From Alphaproteobacteria bacterium (GTDB lineage: Bacteria > Pseudomonadota > Alphaproteobacteria > Rhodobacterales > Rhodobacteraceae): a stretch of 43,709 nt of DNA. A model generated the notes under the pieces. The model made no database searches. It was not told where the DNA came from and saw only the letters and a program-made list of their open reading frames with translations. Location: the NCBI GenBank assembly GCA_030426685.1, contig JAUHYC010000033.1:1-43709 (forward strand), given 5' to 3'. This document shows positions 34,266 through 42,805 of this stretch, one piece after another (the first letter of the stretch is position 1; the number at the start of each line of letters is the position of its first letter). The position numbers and the translations under genes are program-made.

Positions 34266-34435
34266 AGCGGATCTGCAAACGGCGCGCCATGCGTCCATTC
34301 TGCCGCTTGTATCCACCTCTGGACCGGGGCAAAATCGGACTTTCCGAACCTGAAGTGACACCGCAGCGCCGCTGACATCCCATGGTTACACAGGTCGGAT
34401 ACGGTCCGAACCCGAAATATAATAAGGAGCAGACC

Positions 34436-35353
34436 TTGGCCTACGAAAACGACCGCGCCCCCAAGGATTGGCTGGAAGCCGAATTGGAAGATACGCTGGA
34501 TGAGGATTTCGAGATCGAATTCAGCGAGCCCATGCTCTCGATGGAAGTACGCAAGATTTACAAGGATCAGCACCCCGACATGCTGGACCGCAAAGTGTAT
34601 TTCCGCAATCTGCTGCGCCTGCAGGCCGAATTGATCAAGGTGCAGGATTGGGTCGTTCATACCGGGGCCAAGGTCTGTATTCTGTTCGAAGGCCGCGACA
34701 GCGCCGGAAAGGGCGGTGTGATCAAGCGAATCACGCAACGCCTGAACCCGCGTGTAGCGCGTGTTGTTGCACTGCCAGCACCGAGCCGCCGCGAGCAGAG
34801 CCAGTGGTATTTCCAGCGCTACGTGCCACATCTACCCGCGGCTGGCGAGATCGTGTTGTTCGACCGCTCCTGGTACAACCGCGCCGGGGTTGAACGCGTG
34901 ATGGGCTTTGCCAACGAAGATCAGGTGGAACAGTTCTTTCAGGACGTTCCCGAATTTGAACGAATGTTGGTCCGCTCGGGGATCATTCTGCTGAAATACT
35001 GGTTTTCGATCACCGACGAAGAACAGCAGTTGCGATTCCTGATGCGCATTCACGATCCGATGAAACAGTGGAAACTGTCGCCGATGGATCTGGAGTCCCG
35101 CATCCGGTGGGAGGCTTACACCAAGGCCAAAGAGGATATGCTGTTCCGCACCAACATCTCGGAAGCGCCTTGGTATATTGTTGAAGGGAATGACAAAAAG
35201 CGCGAGCGGCTCAACTGTATCGAGCATCTGCTCACCAGAATTCCATATGAGGACGTACCGCAGGAAAAAGTGACCCTGCCCGATCGGCGCTATAATCCCG
35301 AATACGAACGGCGCGTTCTGCCTGATGAGCTCTACGTGCCAAAAGTGTATTGA
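34436..35353 (+). CDS. ppk2: Polyphosphate kinase 2
   Basis: This 305-aa PPK2-family kinase uses polyphosphate to phosphorylate nucleotides, forming nucleoside triphosphates from diphosphates (or the reverse). The Walker A motif GRDSAGKGG (about 86-94), the lid-region arginines (SRREQSQWYFQRYVPHLP) and Walker B FDRSWYNRAGVE (about 142-153) are intact. The single-domain length fits class I PPK2. The TTG at 34436 is preferred because AAGGAG lies seven bases upstream; an ATG at 34382 would add 18 residues and has no ribosome binding site. It follows the Lrp-type gene and converges on the CAP-domain gene. Confidence 0.92.
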   Translation: MAYENDRAPKDWLEAELEDTLDEDFEIEFSEPMLSMEVRKIYKDQHPDMLDRKVYFRNLLRLQAELIKVQDWVVHTGAKVCILFEGRDSAGKGGVIKRITQRLNPRVARVVALPAPSRREQSQWYFQRYVPHLPAAGEIVLFDRSWYNRAGVERVMGFANEDQVEQFFQDVPEFERMLVRSGIILLKYWFSITDEEQQLRFLMRIHDPMKQWKLSPMDLESRIRWEAYTKAKEDMLFRTNISEAPWYIVEGNDKKRERLNCIEHLLTRIPYEDVPQEKVTLPDRRYNPEYERRVLPDELYVPKVY

Positions 35354-35360
35354 CGGGGGT

Positions 35361-35387
35361 GGTGCGGGGAAAATGATCCCCCGCACC
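35361..35387. terminator. Hairpin between ppk2 and the CAP-domain gene
   Basis: The 9-bp arms ggtgcgggg (35361-35369) and ccccgcacc (35379-35387) lie between two convergent stops (35353 and 35400). No strong T-run is present. Confidence 0.5.
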
Positions 35388-35399
35388 TGAACCAATCGA

Positions 35400-36632
35400 T
35401 CAACCGAAGTCGAATCCGCAGTTCATTTCGAAGACAAAGACGTTGCAGAAATCGTCATTCACGTCCTCGACCACGTTCGATACCGTGTCGACCACCTCGT
35501 CAGCCGCATCATTGTCGAACACGAGATCGAAATCATCCATCTCGGGCGTCGTGTCCGCGCGCTCGACCGGGGACCAGTCGAACTGGTCGAACCGTGCCTG
35601 AAGGGCGTTTACGAACGATTCGATCTCGGCGAGGAAGGCCTGCACATCAAAGCAATCCGCTCCGGGTTCGCCGTTGTCGACCACGTCAACATCGGGTGTC
35701 TCGGGCTTAGGCTCTTCGACCTCGGTCACGTCCGTGTCCGGTTCTTCGGTCTCGGTGACATCGGTGTCCGGTGTTTCGTCTGCCGGTTCTTCGGTCTCGG
35801 TGACGTCGGTATCCGGTGTCTCGTCTGCCGGTTCTTCGGTCTCGGTGACGTCGGTGTCCGGTGTTTCGTCTGCCGGTTCTTCGGTTTCGGTGACGTCGGT
35901 ATCCGGTGTCTCGTCCGCCGGTTCTTCGGTTTCGGTGACATCAGTATCCGGTGTTTCGTCTGCCGGTTCCTCGGTCTCGGTGACATCGGTGTCCGGTGTT
36001 TCGTCTGCCGGTTCTTCGGTTTCGGTGACGTCGGTATCCGGTGTCTCGTCTGCCGGTTCTTCAGTTTCGGTGACGTCGGTATCCGGCACTTCGGGCGCGG
36101 GGGGAGGTGTTACTTCCTCTTCCGGCTCTGCAACCTCATCAGTCGGTGGGGTAACCGGCGGGGTGGTGCCGCCATTATCCAGCACGACATCTCCCTGGGT
36201 GGCTGCAAAGTTCTGCGTCACCATGACCGCGTCGTAGCCCTGCATATCGCCGGTCTCGATGCCGATGCCGATATATCTGAAATCGGGATTCAGGATGTTG
36301 GCGCGGTGGCCGGGGCTGTTCATCAGGTTCTGGTGCAGCTGGGCCACATCATCGCTGATGCCTGGTTCGCCGCGCTCCGATTGCCATGCGATGTTCTCGC
36401 CGGTGCGCCAGCTTCCGGACAGGTCGAACCCGGCCTGCTGCATCCGCTGGGTCGCGGATGAGCCGCCCTGACCGGTATGGCTGAACCGGTCGGTGTCCAG
36501 CATCCAACTGCTGTGGTCCTCGGACGAATCGTTCAGCCGGGTTTCAAGTTGCAGCGGTTCAAGCCCGCGGGATGTGCGCTCTTGGTTGATCAGCGCCAGC
36601 ATCTCGCGCTCGACCGTACTTGCTGTCGACAT
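35400..36632 (-). CDS. CAP/SCP-domain protein with acidic 15-residue repeats
   Basis: This 410-aa protein has an N-terminal CAP (SCP/YkwD-type) domain (about 10-150). It contains ERTSRGLEPLQL, DHSSWMLDTDRFSHTG (His of the cavity), GENIAW and LMNSPGHRANILNPDFRYIGIG. A Pro/Glu linker is followed by seven identical copies of PDTDVTETEEPADET plus two degenerate copies (about 185-315). The C-terminal part (about 325-410) is acidic, has three Cys and ends in FEMNCGFDFG. No signal peptide is seen, although CAP proteins are usually secreted; a C-terminal type I secretion signal would fit the acidic, hydrophobic end. The function is unknown; relatives include envelope hydrolases and adhesion factors. 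Confidence 0.85.
   Translation of the reverse strand: MSTASTVEREMLALINQERTSRGLEPLQLETRLNDSSEDHSSWMLDTDRFSHTGQGGSSATQRMQQAGFDLSGSWRTGENIAWQSERGEPGISDDVAQLHQNLMNSPGHRANILNPDFRYIGIGIETGDMQGYDAVMVTQNFAATQGDVVLDNGGTTPPVTPPTDEVAEPEEEVTPPPAPEVPDTDVTETEEPADETPDTDVTETEEPADETPDTDVTETEEPADETPDTDVTETEEPADETPDTDVTETEEPADETPDTDVTETEEPADETPDTDVTETEEPADETPDTDVTETEEPDTDVTEVEEPKPETPDVDVVDNGEPGADCFDVQAFLAEIESFVNALQARFDQFDWSPVERADTTPEMDDFDLVFDNDAADEVVDTVSNVVEDVNDDFCNVFVFEMNCGFDFG
35698..36086 (-). repeat. 45-bp in-frame tandem repeat array
   Basis: Seven full 45-base copies and degenerate edge copies encode the 15-residue repeats of the CAP protein. The copies differ mainly at synonymous positions (for example gtgtcc or gtatcc, gtttcg or gtctcg, gtgaca or gtgacg), and the two forms alternate over much of the array, which points to duplication in 90-base steps. 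Confidence 0.9.
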
Positions 36633-36861
36633 CAGTGCCTCCGTTTTTTGGTTGTGTCTGAGTGGACGGCATCACTTACAAGCTACCGGAGAACGCTGAA
36701 TAGGGGTGTGGTGATGTGGGTCGTGTTTCGGCAACGGAATGCAACTACGCGGCGATTCGATGCGCTGTAATACGCCGATCAACTCAGGCGCTTAGAATTC
36801 GGCAACTAACCGCAGTCAGCATTGAAGGAACCGGCACGATCACGGCCCCGGAAAACGACAA

Positions 36862-36885
36862 ACCCCCGGGCGGGGCCTCGGGGGT
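36862..36885 (-). terminator. Terminator after rpsU
   Basis: The 7-bp stem acccccg (36862-36868) and cgggggt (36879-36885) has a 10-base GC-rich loop. On the minus strand it is followed by ttgtcgtttt, 45 bases after the rpsU stop. Confidence 0.65.
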
Positions 36886-36929
36886 CGTCAAATAGTGTCA
36901 TCCAAAGCTGGACGAGTCGCGGTACGCTC

Positions 36930-37136
36930 TTAGAGCAGACCTTCGCGCTGGGCTTTCTTACGTGCCAGTTTACGGGCACGGCGGATCGCTTCAGCTTTCT
37001 CGCGCGCTTTTTTCTCGGACGGTTTCTCGAAATGTTGCTTCAGCTTCATTTCACGGAACACGCCTTCGCGCTGCAGCTTTTTCTTCAGGGCACGAAGCGC
37101 CTGATCGACATTGTTGTCGCGAACACTAACCTGCAT
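36930..37136 (-). CDS. rpsU: 30S ribosomal protein S21
   Basis: This 68-aa basic protein is a small-subunit component near the anti-Shine-Dalgarno end of 16S rRNA. It has the typical start [31 protein letters not shown] and the Lys/Arg-rich helix [20 protein letters not shown]. The length is normal. AGGTGG precedes the ATG. It is divergent from the COQ9 gene. Confidence 0.97.
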   Translation of the reverse strand: MQVSVRDNNVDQALRALKKKLQREGVFREMKLKQHFEKPSEKKAREKAEAIRRARKLARKKAQREGLL

Positions 37137-37247
37137 GTGGTTGTCACCACCTTTCTAGATAGAGTTGCAAGGAAATTGCAGGAAGTGGCCGTATAGCAAA
37201 GCGCTTCTAACTTGTCTAGTACTGGGCCCGAGAACCGGAGAACCGCA

Positions 37248-37940
37248 ATGACCGTCACATATGAAGACACCAAAGAGCAATTGCTGAACGCGATTCTGGA
37301 TCATGTTCCGTTTGACGGCTGGTCCGAGGCCAGCTTTCGCGCGGCGATTGCCGATTGCGATCTGGACGCTGGTCTGGCCCGTGCCCTCTGCCCGCGCGGC
37401 GCGGTTGATCTGGCTTTGGCCTTTCACGCTCGCGGGGATGCTGCGATGCTGGAACGGTTGAAATCCGAGGATCTGGACGGGCTCAAATTCCGCGAAAAGA
37501 TCGCCGCCGCCGTACGGTTCCGCTTACAGGCGGTCGAAGACAAAGAGGCCGTGCGCCGGGGCGTGACTTTGTTTGCATTGCCGATCTATGCCGCGGATGG
37601 TGCCAAGGCGGTCTGGGGCACCTGCGATCTGATCTGGACCGCGCTGGGCGACAGCTCGGATGATGTGAACTGGTACACCAAGCGCGCAACACTGTCGGGG
37701 GTGTACTCTTCGACCTTGCTGTATTGGTTGGGTGATGACAGCCCGGATCATCAGGCGACATGGGAATTCCTCGATCGTCGGATTGAGGGCGTAATGCAGT
37801 TCGAAAAGCTCAAGGCGCAGGTGAATGGCAACCCGCTTCTGAAACCGTTTCTGGCCGTGCCAAACTGGCTGGCAGGTCAGGTGAAAGCCCCGGTGAAGAT
37901 GCCTGATGACCTGCCTGGTTCGCTGTCATCGGGTAAATAG
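37248..37940 (+). CDS. COQ9 family ubiquinone biosynthesis protein
   Basis: This 230-aa protein of the COQ9 family binds lipid-like quinone intermediates and helps the hydroxylase step in eukaryotic ubiquinone synthesis; alphaproteobacterial members are assumed to act similarly. It has an N-terminal TetR-like helical part (about 8-60, LLNAILDHVPFDGWSEASFRAAI) and the family block WYTKRATLSGVYSSTLLYWLGDDSPDHQATWEFLDRRI (about 145-185). The ATG at 37248 has GGAG eight bases upstream; the frame extends to a TTG at 37212 without support. Confidence 0.9.
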   Translation: MTVTYEDTKEQLLNAILDHVPFDGWSEASFRAAIADCDLDAGLARALCPRGAVDLALAFHARGDAAMLERLKSEDLDGLKFREKIAAAVRFRLQAVEDKEAVRRGVTLFALPIYAADGAKAVWGTCDLIWTALGDSSDDVNWYTKRATLSGVYSSTLLYWLGDDSPDHQATWEFLDRRIEGVMQFEKLKAQVNGNPLLKPFLAVPNWLAGQVKAPVKMPDDLPGSLSSGK

Positions 37941-38012
37941 TCGCAACGTTTCCACTTGTCGCTGGGCCTCTGCGCTACTGCCTGCTAGGCAGGAGGCAAA
38001 GGAGATATGCCG

Positions 38013-38999
38013 ATGACCCAGACGATGCGCGCTATCGAGATCACCAAACCGGGTGGCCCGGATGTTCTGCAGCTGGCTGAACGCCCGATGCCGGAACCCG
38101 CCGAGGGTCAGGTGATCCTCAAAGTCGCCTACGCTGGTGTTAACCGCCCTGATGCGTTGCAGCGGGCGGGGGCTTATGATCCACCCCCGGGTGCCAGCGA
38201 TCTGCCGGGGCTCGAGGCCTCGGGTGAGGTGGTCGCGATCGGTACCGGTGTCGACGGGCTGGCGGTTGGCGATCAGGTCTGCGCCTTGCTGCCGGGTGGC
38301 GGTTATGCCGAATATGTCGCCACACCTGCCGCGCACTGCCTGCCAGTGCCAGCGGGCATGGGTATGAAAGAGGCCGCCTGTCTGCCCGAAACCTTCTTTA
38401 CCGTCTGGTCCAATGTGTTCACGCGCGGAGGTCTGAAAGCAGGTGAGCGGTTTCTGGTTCATGGCGGCTCCAGCGGGATCGGTACGACTGCGATCCAGCT
38501 GGCAAACGCTTTTGGCGCACGGGTCTTTGCCACTGCCGGATCGGCTGAGAAATGTGAGGCTTGTGTCAGTTTGGGCGCCGAAAAGGCCATCAACTACCGC
38601 GATGAAGATTTTGTGGCTGCGATGCGGGCCGAAGGTGGTGCAAACCTGATCCTGGACATGGTGGGGGGCGATTATATCCCTCGAAATGTCAAAGCTCTGG
38701 CCGAAGATGGGCGACTGGTGCAGATCGCATTCCTGCAAGGTCCGGTGGCCGAACTGAACTTTGCCCTCATGATGGTCAAGCGTCTGACCCTGACTGGCAG
38801 CACCCTGCGTCCGCAAAGCGATCTGGCAAAGGCCCGGATCGCCCAGGACCTGCACGAGGCTGTGTGGCCGTTGCTGGAGGCGGGGAAAGTGGCCCCGGTG
38901 ATGGATTCAGAATTTGACCTTGCAGAGGCTGCGGCTGCCCATGCGCGCATGGAAAGCTCGGGCCATATCGGCAAGATCGTTCTCAGGGTCGCGGGCTAG
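38013..38999 (+). CDS. NAD(P)H quinone oxidoreductase, PIG3-like MDR protein
   Basis: This 328-aa medium-chain dehydrogenase/reductase without zinc ligands resembles human TP53I3 (PIG3). The N-terminal GroES-like domain holds VAYAGVNRPDALQRAGAYDPPPGASDLPGLEASGEV. The Rossmann domain has FLVHGGSSGIGTTAIQLA (about 149-166), an NADPH-type motif, and LDMVGGDYIPRN follows. It probably reduces quinones with NADPH. The ATG at 38013 has AAAGGAG eight bases upstream; the ATG at 38007 is too close to it. Confidence 0.88.
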   Translation: MTQTMRAIEITKPGGPDVLQLAERPMPEPAEGQVILKVAYAGVNRPDALQRAGAYDPPPGASDLPGLEASGEVVAIGTGVDGLAVGDQVCALLPGGGYAEYVATPAAHCLPVPAGMGMKEAACLPETFFTVWSNVFTRGGLKAGERFLVHGGSSGIGTTAIQLANAFGARVFATAGSAEKCEACVSLGAEKAINYRDEDFVAAMRAEGGANLILDMVGGDYIPRNVKALAEDGRLVQIAFLQGPVAELNFALMMVKRLTLTGSTLRPQSDLAKARIAQDLHEAVWPLLEAGKVAPVMDSEFDLAEAAAAHARMESSGHIGKIVLRVAG

Positions 39000-39003
39000 G
39001 TTC

Positions 39004-39867
39004 TCAGGCGACCGCCCGGCGGTAGAGGTGCCAGGTGGCGTGGCCCAGAACGGGCATGACCACGATCAGCCCCAGCAGCATCGGAATGGCACCCAGCACA
39101 AGCAGGGCGGCCACGATGGCGCCCCATGTCAGGACCACGCGGGGATTCTGCCGCAACACACGCACGGAGGTGACCACAGCGACGGGCACTCCGACTTTCT
39201 TGTCAAGAAGCAGCGGAAAACTGACCACGCTCAGCGCCAATGCAACAAGTGCGAACACGAAACCGGTTGCGGAACCGATGATTATCATGGCCCAGCCGGC
39301 GCTGGTGGTAAACACGTCACTCACGAATGCCCCCAACGACGCCGGAGGCTCTGGCCCCAGCGTTTGGGCATAGATGCTTTGCGCGACCATCAGCCAGATC
39401 AACAGTAGCATGACCAGATAAAAACCTAGCGCCAGTATCGCTCCGAATGAGGGTGAGCGGAATACCCCGAACGCGTCCAGCCAGTGCACATCGCTGCCCT
39501 GTTCCCGCTTACGGCTGATCTCATACAGCCCAACGGCAGCAACCGGCCCGACCAGGGCAAAGCCCATTATCAGAGGGGCCAGCAGCGGCACCATGTCCTT
39601 GTTCAGTCCGATCCCGAACATCAAGAGCCCTGCAATCGGGTAAATCAGAACCACAAAGATCGCATCTGCGCGGGTCTCGAGAAAGTCGTTGTATCCGGCC
39701 TTCAGACAGGCCCGCAGGTCTTGATATGTCAGCGTATGCACCTCTGGCATGGCACTGGTGTTTGCGCTGCCGATCTCGCTGACCGAATCCGCAACGTGAT
39801 CGCTGGTGGCCCGCATTTGGCGGGCGACCCAGCTGATTGGATTACCGATTGTTTTGTCCATCATCAT
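39004..39867 (-). CDS. DUF2189 family membrane protein
   Basis: This 287-aa integral membrane protein has about six hydrophobic segments. Matching features of DUF2189 are the cytoplasmic LTYQDLRACLKAGYNDF start (about 46-62) and the segment GPVAAVGLYEISRKREQG (about 107-124), followed by VSFPLLLDKKVGVPVAVVTSVRVLRQNPR. Function is unknown. Three ATG codons in a row (39867, 39864, 39861) follow AGGAAGGGG; the last gives the best spacing. It converges on the PIG3-like gene, four bases between the stops. Confidence 0.82.
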   Translation of the reverse strand: MMMDKTIGNPISWVARQMRATSDHVADSVSEIGSANTSAMPEVHTLTYQDLRACLKAGYNDFLETRADAIFVVLIYPIAGLLMFGIGLNKDMVPLLAPLIMGFALVGPVAAVGLYEISRKREQGSDVHWLDAFGVFRSPSFGAILALGFYLVMLLLIWLMVAQSIYAQTLGPEPPASLGAFVSDVFTTSAGWAMIIIGSATGFVFALVALALSVVSFPLLLDKKVGVPVAVVTSVRVLRQNPRVVLTWGAIVAALLVLGAIPMLLGLIVVMPVLGHATWHLYRRAVA

Positions 39868-40056
39868 CCCCTTCCTGGCAAGAATGCGCCGCGGGATGCA
39901 TCCGGTGTGGCAGTCGCCGTAACCGGATCAGCCGGCAACGTCTGTCGTTACTATAGCATATAATGCGGAAAATTGCTCGATCACCGTTTCGAGACGGCAA
40001 GGATTGCCCTGTAGTACAGGCATGTTAGCTTGGTTTCAAAGGCAAGGGAGGCACAT

Positions 40057-41040
40057 ATGCAGCAAACGGCGCGCACTGTCGTCATTCACGAAACCGGCGG
40101 GCCGGAGGTTTTGCGGATCGAGGATCGTCCGCTGGGTGATCCGGGTCCGGGAGAGGTTCGGATTCGCCATCACGCCTGTGGTTTGAATTTTATCGATGTG
40201 TACCAGCGCAGCGGGCTTTATCCGCTTGATTTACCGCATGCTTTGGGGATGGAGGCCGCCGGTGTCATCGAGGATGTGGGCGAAGGGGTCACCCATCTTG
40301 TACCCGGCCAGCGTGCCGCTTATGCCGCCGGACCGCCCGGCGCCTACTCTGAGGCGCGTGTGATGCCTGCCGCACAGGTCTGCCCTTTGCCCGAGAGCAT
40401 TTCGTTTCGAACTGCTGCGGCGATGATGCTCAAAGGATTGACCACGGAGTATCTGTTTCACCGCACCACGCCGCTGCGGCGCGGGGATACAGTGCTGTTC
40501 CATGCGGCCGCGGGAGGTGTCGGTCTGATCGCCTGCCAATGGGCCAAGTCCGAGGGGATCACCCTGATCGGCACTGCCGGAACCGACGAAAAATGCAGCC
40601 TCGCGCAGTTCAATGGGGCTGCGCATTGCATCAACTATCGAACCGAATATTTTGTCACGCGTGTGGCTGAGATCACTGGCGGCAAGGGTGTAGACGTGGT
40701 AATGGACTCCATCGGCGCAGATACGTTCGAAGGATCGCTGAATTGCCTGAAACCGCTGGGCATGATGATCTCGTTCGGCAACGCCTCAGGGCCGGTGCCA
40801 CCCTTTGATCTGGGCATGCTGGCGCAACGGGGATCGCTCAAGATCACCCGGCCGACGCTGTTCACGCATATCGCGGATCACGCGGTCTGTCAGGCGATGG
40901 CGCGTCGGCTGTTCGGCAAGGTCGAGGGGCGCGAAGTCAAGATTCACGTCGATCAGCAATTCCCACTGGATCAGGTCGCGGATGCCCATCGCGCGCTTGA
41001 GGCGCGTCAGACCACCGGAAGCACGATTCTGGAACCGTAA
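40057..41040 (+). CDS. Quinone oxidoreductase, zeta-crystallin/QOR1-like
   Basis: This 327-aa zinc-free MDR-family NADPH:quinone oxidoreductase resembles E. coli QorA. The GroES-like part has HACGLNFIDVYQRSGLYPL and ALGMEAAGVIEDVGEGV. The cofactor domain has VLFHAAAGGVGLIACQWAK (about 143-161), the QOR signature AAAGGVG, then GVDVVMDSIGADTFEGSL. AAGGGAGG lies just upstream of the ATG at 40057; the frame extends to a TTG at 40030. It is a second QOR-type enzyme in the window, of a different subfamily from the one at 38013. Confidence 0.9.
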   Translation: MQQTARTVVIHETGGPEVLRIEDRPLGDPGPGEVRIRHHACGLNFIDVYQRSGLYPLDLPHALGMEAAGVIEDVGEGVTHLVPGQRAAYAAGPPGAYSEARVMPAAQVCPLPESISFRTAAAMMLKGLTTEYLFHRTTPLRRGDTVLFHAAAGGVGLIACQWAKSEGITLIGTAGTDEKCSLAQFNGAAHCINYRTEYFVTRVAEITGGKGVDVVMDSIGADTFEGSLNCLKPLGMMISFGNASGPVPPFDLGMLAQRGSLKITRPTLFTHIADHAVCQAMARRLFGKVEGREVKIHVDQQFPLDQVADAHRALEARQTTGSTILEP

Positions 41041-41046
41041 CAAGCT

Positions 41047-41070
41047 GAGCCCGGCAACTGTGCCGGGCTC
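41047..41070. terminator. Hairpin between the QOR and beta-barrel genes
   Basis: The perfect 10-bp arms gagcccggca (41047-41056) and tgccgggctc (41061-41070) have an actg loop, between convergent stops (41040 and 41083). No T-run follows on either side, but position and strength fit a shared terminator. Confidence 0.6.
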
Positions 41071-41082
41071 GCTGGCTTGAAC

Positions 41083-41616
41083 TCAAAACCGGTAGGCAAC
41101 ACGGAGCTGGATCGTGGTGGCATCCACATCCACTCCGGACGAGTTGAAGTCATCGAACTCGTGATACAGCAGCTCACCGCCGACGCTGATATTGGGCGCC
41201 ACGATCTGTTCATAGCCGGCACCGATGAACCAGCCATTGTCGCTGCCCAGCGTGTCAGTATCCGCATCGGCATACCCCGCGGTGCCATAGAGCAATCCTC
41301 GCGGGTTCACCTTGTAGCCCGCGCGCGCTTTGATGCGCCAGACTTTGTCGACCGTGGCCGCGCTCGACAGGTCTATGTCGGTCCAGTCATAGTCAAAGCC
41401 ACCACCCACGACCCAGTCGCCCAGATCGTAATCATAGCCCAGAATGATACCGCCGATCGTGCCGTCGCCATCCACGCCGGACAGGTTGGTATCGATATCA
41501 GCGTAACCCAGCTGCGCACCACCGTAGAAGCCGGTCCAATTGCCCGATGATTGCGCCATTGCTGATCCCGCCGCCAAAGTCGCGACAGTCGTGAACACTA
41601 CCAGTTTTGCTGTCAT
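41083..41616 (-). CDS. Outer-membrane beta-barrel protein
   Basis: This 177-aa protein has a signal peptide (KLVVFTTVATLAAGSAMA) and mature part starting QSSGNWTGFYGGAQLGYADID, the usual start of small eight-stranded OmpA/OmpW-like barrels. Alternating Gly/aromatic strands follow and the last residues are RVAYRF, with the C-terminal Phe needed for barrel assembly. Function is structural or unknown. The ATG at 41616 follows AAGGA at the right distance; the frame beyond is not supported. Confidence 0.87.
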   Translation of the reverse strand: MTAKLVVFTTVATLAAGSAMAQSSGNWTGFYGGAQLGYADIDTNLSGVDGDGTIGGIILGYDYDLGDWVVGGGFDYDWTDIDLSSAATVDKVWRIKARAGYKVNPRGLLYGTAGYADADTDTLGSDNGWFIGAGYEQIVAPNISVGGELLYHEFDDFNSSGVDVDATTIQLRVAYRF

Positions 41617-41785
41617 CTTCTTTTCCTTTTGCTCAGAGTTCTGACCGGCGCGGACCTTCGCGTGCGGTCTGATACAGACTGATACGGTCCGGTCTATATG
41701 CCGGATCATTGAACGTCCTGCTATTCCGAGTTTTGCGCGTGTGGCATGTCTGTGCGGCGGCGCAGGCCCGTTATGTCCGGGCGCT

Positions 41786-41803
41786 TATCTGATAAGTCAG
41801 ATA
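41786..41803. promoter_or_regulatory. Inverted repeat upstream of the beta-barrel gene
   Basis: The 7-bp arms tatctga (41786-41792) and tcagata (41797-41803) have a four-base loop. The repeat lies about 170 bases upstream of the beta-barrel start and about 80 bases past the YHS gene's stop. It may be an operator or a terminator; it has no T-run. Confidence 0.3.
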
Positions 41804-41831
41804 GGTCTGGGCAGAGGGTCTTCAAATGACA

Positions 41832-41860
41832 ATCGGCGGCAGATACGATCCGCCGCCGAT
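41832..41860 (-). terminator. Hairpin after the YHS-domain gene
   Basis: The perfect 9-bp arms atcggcggc (41832-41840) and gccgccgat (41852-41860) have an 11-base loop. The hairpin lies 21 bases beyond the YHS gene's stop. T-run: only weak (tgtcattt) on the minus strand. Confidence 0.5.
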
Positions 41861-41881
41861 AAACTGAACTTGCTCAGCGGA

Positions 41882-42358
41882 TTATTGCTCTTGCAGTTCT
41901 GCGGGGGTCTTGTGCGCGATCTCTTTCCAATTGGCGTCGGCCCGCTCGTTAAAGCCCGGAATGTCGCCTTCCCAACGTTCCTGAATGTCTGCCGACAAGT
42001 TCAGGTACAATTTGTTGTCCACGATTTTCCAGTAGGTCGGGTCGCCGTCGAACTTGAAGCCCATGGCGGTGCCAAAGGCGCAATAGCCGCCATATGCAGG
42101 CAGGTACGCTTCGGGGTTCGCTTCAAATGCTTCTTTGTTTTCTTCCGAGGCAAAGCGGTACAGCGCCTCATTATGCAGTGCGGTGATGCGGTAATCGCCT
42201 TTGGTCGCTTCACCTACCGTAAAATAGGCAACCGGGTCGTAACCCTGCAGCGCCAGACCGGTCGAGCTTGCGTTCAGCTCAACGCCAGCGGCCAGAGCTG
42301 TGCTTGCAACGGCGACGGACAGTGCGACACCGCCGATGAGGGATTTGATCTTGTTCAT
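41882..42358 (-). CDS. Exported YHS-domain protein
   Basis: This 158-aa protein has a signal peptide (SLIGGVALSVAVASTALA) and a YHS domain (about 35-95). The domain includes ALQGYDPVAYFTVGEATKGDYRITALHNEALYRFASEENKEAFEANPEAYLPAYGGYCAFGTAMG. Such periplasmic proteins may bind metal or a small ligand through the Cys/Tyr of the YGGYCAFG segment; the role is not established. AAGGTG precedes the ATG. Confidence 0.87.
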   Translation of the reverse strand: MNKIKSLIGGVALSVAVASTALAAGVELNASSTGLALQGYDPVAYFTVGEATKGDYRITALHNEALYRFASEENKEAFEANPEAYLPAYGGYCAFGTAMGFKFDGDPTYWKIVDNKLYLNLSADIQERWEGDIPGFNERADANWKEIAHKTPAELQEQ

Positions 42359-42529
42359 GACTTCACCTTTTGTGAACAGGCCCGCTTCAGGGCACCTGAA
42401 TTTTGCCCGGGCGAACCGGATTTGATTTCGTGACGCCGGTAATTGGCTGTCACGACATCCCAGTTGGGGAGCGCCCTGATCACGTTCAAAGCAATCAATC
42501 GTGATTGTGCATCTACAAAGGGCGCGTGT

Positions 42530-42805
42530 TCACTCCTGCACGTCCGGGACCAGTGTCAGAACAAAATCCGTCACCTTCTCGGCCGACATTTCGCAGGGGC
42601 GCAGCAGGGCAATGTCCGGCCGTGTCAGGTAGAGGTTCAGGCTGATATAATCCGACCCGCCAAGTTCATGAGCTACCAATTTGTGTGCCCGGCCACCCGC
42701 TACGATCTGATGCGACACCACATAGCGCCGGTTCCCGGACGTGCCGGTGAATGTGCCGACCGGCAGATTGAGAAGCGCCATCAGAAAGTGATCCGGCAGG
42801 GTCAT
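42530..42805 (-). CDS. Small hypothetical protein after plsY
   Basis: This 91-aa soluble protein of unknown family has a beta-rich middle (RRYVVSHQIVAGGRAHKLVAHELGGSDYISLNLYLT, about 27-62) and a C-terminal helix-strand (MSAEKVTDFVLTLVPDVQE). The ATG at 42805 overlaps the plsY stop by four bases (ATGA), so it is coupled to plsY. The upstream extension of this frame is antisense-type noise inside plsY. It has no signal peptide or membrane span. Confidence 0.7.
   Translation of the reverse strand: MTLPDHFLMALLNLPVGTFTGTSGNRRYVVSHQIVAGGRAHKLVAHELGGSDYISLNLYLTRPDIALLRPCEMSAEKVTDFVLTLVPDVQE

Noticed and set aside
35698..36086. The tandem repeats as a CRISPR array
   Set aside because: The repeats are directly adjacent with no spacers, have a 45-base period and stay in frame inside a gene.
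35674..36237. A Ser/Val/Thr-repeat protein on the plus strand
   Set aside because: It is the antisense reading of the CAP protein's in-frame repeats. The minus strand has the CAP domain and a normal start.
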